This document shows positions 7,821 to 11,699 of a stretch of 11,699 nucleotides of DNA, in pieces. This stretch comes from an uncultured Dialister sp. (GTDB lineage Bacteria > Bacillota > Negativicutes > Veillonellales > Dialisteraceae), in NCBI RefSeq assembly GCF_900538805.1, contig NZ_UPZP01000077.1, forward strand, positions 1 to 11,699, read 5' to 3'. The translations under genes and the position numbers were made by a program. The notes beneath the pieces were generated by a model. That model was given only the letters and a program-made list of their open reading frames with translations. It was not told the DNA's origin and made no database searches. Position 1 is the stretch's first letter; every line of letters starts with the position of its first letter.

Positions 7821-7839
7821 CTCCTTCCTGAGGAAGGAG
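7821..7839. repeat. 8-bp perfect hairpin with TGA loop
   Basis: CTCCTTCC-TGA-GGAAGGAG is a perfect inverted repeat. It has no following T-run, so it is not a typical intrinsic terminator. Confidence 0.65.
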
Positions 7840-7843
7840 GCTT

Positions 7844-7876
7844 AAAACTGCGGCGAAGCCGCCACCTTCCCCTTGA
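7844..7876 (+). repeat. ACT-stem-ACCTTCCCC element, copy A
   Basis: The flank AAAACT is followed by GCGGC-GAA-GCCGC (7850-7862) and then ACCTTCCCCTTGA (7864-7876). Copy B at 7958-7994 has the same flanks and the same GAA loop, but its stem arms are exchanged. Confidence 0.7.
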
Positions 7877-7909
7877 GCGCCAGCGAACACAACCATTCTT
7901 CTCAACCTG

Positions 7910-7946
7910 CCGCCGTGAGGCGGGCCCAACCTGCGCCGTCAGGCGC
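7910..7946. repeat. Two tetraloop hairpins
   Basis: CCGCC-GTGA-GGCGG (7910-7923) and GCGCC-GTCA-GGCGC (7933-7946). Both are preceded by AACCTG or AACCTGC and followed by G-rich sequence (GGCCC), so they look like two divergent copies of one unit. Confidence 0.65.
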
Positions 7947-7957
7947 GGCCCTTTTTC

Positions 7958-7994
7958 AAAAACTGCCGCGAAGCGGCGATACCTTCCCCTTTGA
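7958..7994 (+). repeat. ACT-stem-ACCTTCCCC element, copy B
   Basis: The flank AAAAACT is followed by GCCGC-GAA-GCGGC (7965-7977), GAT, then ACCTTCCCCTTTGA (7981-7994). Compared with copy A the stem arms are swapped while base pairing, loop and flanks are retained. Confidence 0.7.
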
Positions 7995-8032
7995 ACCTTA
8001 TGAACCCTTTGAACCCTTGGGCCCAAAGGCCC
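7992..8032 (+). repeat. Three tandem 9-mers plus a hairpin
   Basis: TGAACCTTA (7992-8000), TGAACCCTT (8001-8009) and TGAACCCTT (8010-8018) form a perfect 9-nt-period array with one variant copy. GGGCC-CAAA-GGCCC follows at once (8019-8032), just upstream of the hisS promoter. Confidence 0.7.
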
Positions 8033-8045
8033 GTTTAATTTCAAT

Positions 8046-8075
8046 TTGCCAACAACCCCTGTAAGATGGTACAAT
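8046..8075 (+). promoter_or_regulatory. Sigma-A-type promoter for hisS-aspS
   Basis: TTGCCA (8046-8051), an 18-nt spacer and TACAAT (8070-8075). The predicted transcript begins near 8082, giving a leader of about 80 nt before hisS. Confidence 0.65.
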
Positions 8076-8081
8076 TTAGTT

Positions 8082-8163
8082 TGTTAATGTAACCGGAAAG
8101 AGGAAAGACCTTTCCGGAAGAATGCCTTTGCAGGAAAGTCTGCAAAAATAAAGAGGTGTCATT
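8082..8163 (+). promoter_or_regulatory. Structured 5' leader of hisS
   Basis: Two perfect hairpins lie in the predicted leader: CCGGAAAG/CTTTCCGG with a 9-nt loop (8093-8117) and TTTGCAG/CTGCAAA with a 6-nt loop (8127-8146). GGAAAG occurs three times (8095-8100, 8102-8107, 8133-8138), so the single CTTTCC (8110-8115) could pair with more than one copy. There is no T-run after the first hairpin and no T-box sequence. The ribosome site GAGGTG (8153-8158) is outside both stems. A regulatory role is inference. Confidence 0.4.
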
Positions 8164-9426
8164 ATGCAGGCATTAAAAGGAACCCATGATATTCTGCCTG
8201 AAGAAGTGTACAAGTGGGATTATATGGAAGGAGTCATCCGGGATGTATGCGCCCGGTATGGATACAAGGAAATCAGGACTCCTATAATTGAAGCCACCGA
8301 GCTTTTCCAGCGCGGTATCGGCGATACCACCGACGTGGTAACGAAGGAAATGTATACATTTACTGACAGGGGGAACCGCTCCGTCACGCTCCGTCCGGAA
8401 AATACGGCCTCCGCTGTCCGTGCTTATCTGGAACACAAAATGTACGGCGACCAGCAGGTACATAAGATGTTCTACATCGGATCCATGTTCCGTTATGACC
8501 GTCCCCAGGCCGGAAGGTACCGGGAATTCCATCAGTTTGGTTTGGAAGTGCTGGGCGCTTCTTCTCCTCTGGCTGATGCGGAGGTCATTGCCATGGCCTG
8601 TGAAATTTTCCACAGACTGGGACTGAAGGACCTGGATCTCCACCTGAATTCCATCGGCGATAAGAACTGCCGTCCTGCTTACCGGCAGAAGCTGATTGAA
8701 TTCTTTGAAGGAAAGAAGGACCAGCTCTGCGATGACTGCAGGGAAAGGCTCTATAAGAATCCTCTCCGTATCCTGGACTGCAAGGAAGAGGGATGCAAAA
8801 AGGCTTCCATCGGCGCTCCGGAAATTACGGACTATCTCTGTGATGACTGCCACAAGAAATTTGAAGCTGTGAAGCATTACTTGGATGCACTTGGCATTTC
8901 CTACACCGTAGATCCCCGTCTGGTGCGCGGCCTTGATTACTACACCAATACGGCCTTTGAAATCCAGTATCCGCCCCTTGGCGCCCAGAGCGCCGTATGC
9001 GGCGGCGGCCGGTATGACGGACTGGTAGAAGAAATCGGCGGTCCCTCCACACCGGGCATTGGCTTTGCCATCGGTTTGGAAAGACTTCTCCTGGCTCTGG
9101 AAATGCAGAACCTCATTCCTGCGCCGAAAGCGCAGAAGCGGGTGTACATTGCAGCCCTTGGAGAAGACGCTGTGGCTGAAGGTTTTAAAATCCAGGAAGA
9201 ACTCCGGGGCCTGGGTGTTTTGACGGACATGGACCTGCAGGGAAGAAGCCTCAAGGGGCAGATGAAGCAGGCCGGTAAACTGGATTCCCAGTTCACCGTC
9301 ATCATCGGCAGCAATGAACTGGAAAAGGGCGCAGCCGCTGTGAAGAACATGGCTGACGGAACCCAGAAGGACATTCCCTTTGCAGAAGTGGCCGGTTATA
9401 TTTCAAAGGAAGAACATCACTCATAA
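8164..9426 (+). CDS. hisS: Histidine-tRNA ligase
   Basis: Class II synthetase that charges tRNA-His with histidine using ATP; a cytoplasmic dimer. The 420-residue length is normal. The N-terminus MQALKGTHDILP is typical. Motif 2 spans about 101-131 (MFRYDRPQAGRYREFHQF). The histidine-specific motif LVRGLDYYTNTAFE is at 253-266. The glycine-rich GGGRYDGL (280-287) precedes motif 3, GIGFAIGLERL (298-308). The anticodon-binding domain occupies about 325-420. Six cysteines in the insertion domain (189, 192, 206, 211, 226, 229) could bind a metal, a pattern seen in many bacterial HisRS. ATG 8164 follows GAGGTG by 5 nt. The gene is cotranscribed with aspS, 46 nt downstream, as in other Firmicutes. 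Confidence 0.97.
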   Translation: MQALKGTHDILPEEVYKWDYMEGVIRDVCARYGYKEIRTPIIEATELFQRGIGDTTDVVTKEMYTFTDRGNRSVTLRPENTASAVRAYLEHKMYGDQQVHKMFYIGSMFRYDRPQAGRYREFHQFGLEVLGASSPLADAEVIAMACEIFHRLGLKDLDLHLNSIGDKNCRPAYRQKLIEFFEGKKDQLCDDCRERLYKNPLRILDCKEEGCKKASIGAPEITDYLCDDCHKKFEAVKHYLDALGISYTVDPRLVRGLDYYTNTAFEIQYPPLGAQSAVCGGGRYDGLVEEIGGPSTPGIGFAIGLERLLLALEMQNLIPAPKAQKRVYIAALGEDAVAEGFKIQEELRGLGVLTDMDLQGRSLKGQMKQAGKLDSQFTVIIGSNELEKGAAAVKNMADGTQKDIPFAEVAGYISKEEHHS

Positions 9427-9472
9427 GAGTTGATTCTTTTATAAATACATTATTTTAAAGAGGTGCTCTAAT

Positions 9473-11281
9473 ATGGAAACAATGGCAGGGATGAGAAGAT
9501 CCTGCGGATGCGGTAAGGTAACGGAAAACGACGTTGGTAAGGAACTGACACTGGCAGGGTGGGTGAATACCCGCCGCGACCACGGCGGCCTGATTTTCAT
9601 CGACCTCCGCGACAGAAGCGGTATTGTACAGCTGGTATTAAGCCCCCAGTACGGTGAAGAAGCTTTCCACAAGGCTGAAGGCGTAAGAAGCGAATATGTG
9701 CTGGCCGTAAAAGGCAAGGTCCGTGAAAGAAGCGCTGACACCGTAAACCCGAAGATGAAGACCGGCAAGGTGGAAGTGGTGGTTTCCGAACTCCGCGTCC
9801 TGAACAAGGCAAAGACTCCGCCATTCTATGTGGAAGACGGCATTGACGTAGATGAAAATGTTCGCCTGAAATATCGTTATATCGACCTGAGACGTCCGGA
9901 AATGCAGAATCATCTCATCATGAGACATAAGATTGTCCATGAAATGAGAACATTCCTGGATGAACACGATTTCCTTGAAATCGAAACCCCCATGCTCACC
10001 AAGAGCACCCCGGAAGGCGCCAGAGACTACCTGGTACCGAGCCGTGTAAACCCGGGCAAATTCTACGCTCTTCCCCAGTCCCCGCAGCTTTTCAAACAGC
10101 TCCTCATGGTTTCCGGTCTGGAAAGATACTTCCAGGTAGCCCGCTGCTTCCGCGATGAAGACCTCCGTGCCGACCGCCAGCCTGAATTCACCCAGCTGGA
10201 TATGGAACTGTCCTTTGAAGACCAGGATTTCATTCTTGACCTCATGGAACACATGATGCAGAGGGTCTTCAAGAAGGTTCTGAACAGAGATATTGAAATC
10301 CCATTCAAGAGAATCAAATGGGACGATGCCATGAACCTCTACGGCTCCGATAAACCGGATCTCCGTTTCGACATGCACTTCTATAATATTTCTGACCTTC
10401 TCCGTGACACGGGCTTTAAGGTATTCCGTTCCGTTCTTGACAACGGCGGCGTAGTGAAAGCCATCAACGTCAAAGGCGACGCAGCTATTCCGCGCCGTGA
10501 ACTGGACGGCCTCGTCGACTACGTAGGCCACTACGGCGCCAAAGGCCTTGCCTGGATCGGTTTCAATGAAGACGGCAGCCTGAAATGCCAGATTACCAAA
10601 TTCCTGGGCGAAGACAAAATCCGTGAAATCGGCAAAGCCTGCGAAGCTGAAAAGGGCGATCTCGTCCTCATCATCGCCGACAAGCCGAAGGTGGTGGCTC
10701 AGGCTCTGGGCGAACTGCGCCTTGAAATGGCCCGCCGCATGAACCTCATCGACCCCAATGAATTCTGCTTCCGCTGGGTTACCGATTTCCCCATGTTCGA
10801 ATACAGCGAGGAAGAACACCGCTATGTGGCTGAACACCATCCATTCACCGCTCCGCGGGATGAAGATGTGCAGTACCTCCTGACCGACCCCTCCAAGGTT
10901 TATGCCAAGGCCTATGATATGGTTCTGAACGGCGTAGAAGCCGGCGGCGGCTCCCTCCGTATCTACCAGGAAGACCTGCAGGAAAAGGTATTCAAAGCCA
11001 TCGGCATTTCCCAGGAAGAAGCAGAGCAGAAATTCGGCTTCCTGCTGGATGCATTCAAGTACGGTGCTCCGCCCCATGCCGGCATTGCCCTGGGCCTTGA
11101 CCGCCTCGTCATGCTCATGCTCCACCTGGACTCCATCCGCGATGTCATCGCCTTCCCGAAGACCCAGAGCGCCATCGACCCGCTCACCCAGGCTCCGTCC
11201 ACGGTGGCAGACAAGCAGCTCAAGGAACTTCATATCAAAGTAGATATCAAAAAGGAAAAAGATCTCTTTGAAAAGGCATAA
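9473..11281 (+). CDS. aspS: Aspartate-tRNA ligase (possibly non-discriminating)
   Basis: Class II synthetase charging tRNA-Asp with aspartate. The 602-residue product has the bacterial layout: OB-fold anticodon domain (about 8-115), catalytic core with ETPMLTKSTPEGARDYLVPS (171-190), motif 2 in CFRDEDLRADRQPEFTQLD (225-243), the GAD insertion domain (about 310-425), and motif 3 GIALGLDRLVML (537-548) followed by AFPKTQSAIDPLTQAPS. Residue 37 in RRDHGG is His. Enzymes restricted to tRNA-Asp, such as that of E. coli, have Leu here, whereas several that also charge tRNA-Asn have His. ATG 9473 has AAGAGGTG (9458-9464) 8 nt upstream. Internal Met7 (9491) aligns better with usual N-termini but lacks a clear ribosome site. 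No terminator separates it from the 6S gene. Confidence 0.96.
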   Translation: METMAGMRRSCGCGKVTENDVGKELTLAGWVNTRRDHGGLIFIDLRDRSGIVQLVLSPQYGEEAFHKAEGVRSEYVLAVKGKVRERSADTVNPKMKTGKVEVVVSELRVLNKAKTPPFYVEDGIDVDENVRLKYRYIDLRRPEMQNHLIMRHKIVHEMRTFLDEHDFLEIETPMLTKSTPEGARDYLVPSRVNPGKFYALPQSPQLFKQLLMVSGLERYFQVARCFRDEDLRADRQPEFTQLDMELSFEDQDFILDLMEHMMQRVFKKVLNRDIEIPFKRIKWDDAMNLYGSDKPDLRFDMHFYNISDLLRDTGFKVFRSVLDNGGVVKAINVKGDAAIPRRELDGLVDYVGHYGAKGLAWIGFNEDGSLKCQITKFLGEDKIREIGKACEAEKGDLVLIIADKPKVVAQALGELRLEMARRMNLIDPNEFCFRWVTDFPMFEYSEEEHRYVAEHHPFTAPRDEDVQYLLTDPSKVYAKAYDMVLNGVEAGGGSLRIYQEDLQEKVFKAIGISQEEAEQKFGFLLDAFKYGAPPHAGIALGLDRLVMLMLHLDSIRDVIAFPKTQSAIDPLTQAPSTVADKQLKELHIKVDIKKEKDLFEKA

Positions 11282-11296
11282 ATCTTTGTCATAGTC

Positions 11297-11325
11297 TTGT
11301 AAAATGATGGGATTTTTGCTACACT
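11297..11325 (+). promoter_or_regulatory. Sigma-A-type promoter of the 6S RNA gene
   Basis: TTGTAA (11297-11302), exactly 17 nt of spacer and TACACT (11320-11325) put the start near 11332. It begins only 16 nt after the aspS stop. The small RNA can therefore be transcribed alone as well as by read-through from aspS. Confidence 0.7.
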
Positions 11326-11331
11326 ATCTGT

Positions 11332-11520
11332 AAAGAAACCCTGCTGTGCACGTCGTGCCTTCTTATTTTGAACCAACACCTTTATAACGGGAGTTCAGCG
11401 CTGATGAGGTGAGTCAATGCCCCGTATGGGGACTGTTCAAGAAACCTTGTCTCAAGAACACCCACCTGCAATTATGCAGACTCAAAATACGGCAATAAAC
11501 GACATGGTGGGGCTGTAAAC
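11332..11520 (+). ncRNA. ssrS: 6S RNA (RNA polymerase-binding regulatory RNA)
   Basis: 6S RNA mimics an open promoter, binds housekeeping RNA polymerase and lowers transcription in stationary phase. The call rests on structure and position. A long closing stem pairs 11339-11347 with 11504-11512 (G-U rich) and, after a 4-nt bulge, GTCGT (11352-11356) with ACGAC (11499-11503). The apical arm is closed by TTGAAC (11368-11373) with GTTCAA (11435-11440) and contains CCCC-GTAT-GGGG (11420-11431). The 3' strand of the central bubble forms CTGCA-ATTA-TGCAG (11466-11479), as in Gram-positive 6S RNAs. The length of about 190 nt is right, and B. subtilis 6S-1 also lies beside aspS. No sequence alignment was run; another abundant small RNA is the alternative. 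Confidence 0.75.
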
Positions 11521-11524
11521 AATC

Positions 11525-11555
11525 AAGCCGTCAAGTTTTTCTTGGCGGCTTTTTT
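11525..11555 (+). terminator. Rho-independent terminator of the 6S RNA gene
   Basis: AAGCCGTCAAG (11525-11535) pairs with CTTGGCGGCTT (11541-11551) across a five-T loop with one G-U pair, and T residues run to 11555. It also ends any read-through from hisS-aspS. Confidence 0.9.
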
Positions 11556-11604
11556 GATGGGATTTGAGGGGCATGATTTCGGTGTGGGGGTTCAGAGGGG
11601 AAAA

Positions 11605-11699
11605 GGTTCTTAAGATTGACAGCGCCTGCGGCGCTGAGGGTTCTCAGGTTTGACGGCCCCATGGAGCCGAGGGTTGTGGTGGGCGCCCGTATGGACACG
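11605..11699 (+). repeat. Linker/hairpin composite repeat, copy 2 (cut by window edge)
   Basis: Same order as copy 1. Linker GGTTCTTAAGATTGAC (11605-11620), hairpin AGCGCC-TGC-GGCGCT (11621-11635), linker GAGGGTTCTCAGGTTTGAC (11636-11654, identical to 7459-7477), an imperfect GGC...GCC stem (11655-11668), linker GAGGGTTGTGGTG (11669-11681), then GC-rich sequence to the end. It starts 50 nt after the 6S terminator; 11556-11604 holds nothing recognisable. Confidence 0.8.

Larger units (their letters stand above)
7404..8045. other. Non-coding, palindrome-rich intergenic region (about 640 bp)
   Basis: There is no credible gene here; open frames read through low-complexity hairpin DNA without plausible ribosome sites. 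At least a dozen short inverted repeats are present, mostly perfect 5-8 bp stems with loops of 3 or 4 nt (TGC, TCC, TTC, TCA, TGA, GAA, GTGA, GTCA). No classical terminator with a T-run is seen after fur; the first hairpin is CGCCC-TTAC-GGGCG at 7409-7422. An A/T-only patch is at 7521-7538. A weaker inverted repeat, TATCAT/ATGATA, is at 7778-7794. Individual repeat groups are listed separately. Confidence 0.75.

Noticed and set aside
7473..8074. Small open frames of 63-90 codons in the fur-hisS gap
   Set aside because: They read through hairpin repeats, lack good ribosome sites, and have arginine/proline-rich composition typical of translated GC-rich non-coding DNA.
8082..8163. T-box riboswitch ahead of hisS
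   Set aside because: The leader is too short and lacks the T-box sequence, a specifier stem and a terminator/antiterminator.
9638..11233. 531-codon open frame on the minus strand opposite aspS
   Set aside because: Same reason: aspS is unambiguous and the antisense translation resembles no protein family.

Overview
The window looks like chromosomal housekeeping DNA from a low-GC-lineage Gram-positive relative (Firmicutes/Bacillota). The gene set and the GC-leaning, hairpin-rich intergenic DNA are compatible with a Dialister- or Veillonella-like member of the Negativicutes. That placement is inference, because no rRNA or other phylogenetic marker was compared. All convincing genes lie on the + strand.

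Layout: (1) 1-368 holds a Rho-independent terminator for a gene left of the window, a roughly 180-base repeat-like segment with similar inverted ends, and a sigma-A-type promoter. (2) 369-7403 is a tight run of six genes: recJ, rel, dtd, a glyoxalase-II-like metallo-beta-lactamase fold hydrolase, an AI-2E family membrane protein and a Fur family regulator. Gaps are a few bases, and there are start/stop overlaps at recJ-rel (8 nt) and hydrolase-AI-2E (4 nt). (3) 7404-8040 is a non-coding stretch packed with more than a dozen short perfect palindromes, mostly 5-8 bp stems with 3-4 nt loops, joined by recurring linkers. (4) 8046-11281 holds a promoter, a structured leader, hisS and aspS. (5) 11297-11555 is a complete small-RNA transcription unit that I call 6S RNA (ssrS), with promoter and intrinsic terminator. 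(6) 11605-11699 is a second copy of the linker/hairpin repeat seen after fur, cut by the window edge.

The gene order recJ...rel-dtd...hisS-aspS, with a 6S RNA beyond aspS, matches the conserved Firmicutes neighbourhood known from Bacillus subtilis, except that apt is missing between recJ and rel. The genes share a theme of growth control and translation quality: (p)ppGpp turnover, D-aminoacyl-tRNA proofreading, two aminoacyl-tRNA synthetases, and an RNA that tunes RNA polymerase.

I see no defence system, mobile-element transposase, CRISPR array or biosynthetic cluster. The most unexplained signal is the intergenic repeat family. Linkers are conserved (one 19-mer is identical in two places about 4.2 kb apart), while the hairpin arms between them differ in sequence but keep perfect self-complementarity. 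In another pair, the two arms of the stem are exchanged between otherwise conserved flanks.
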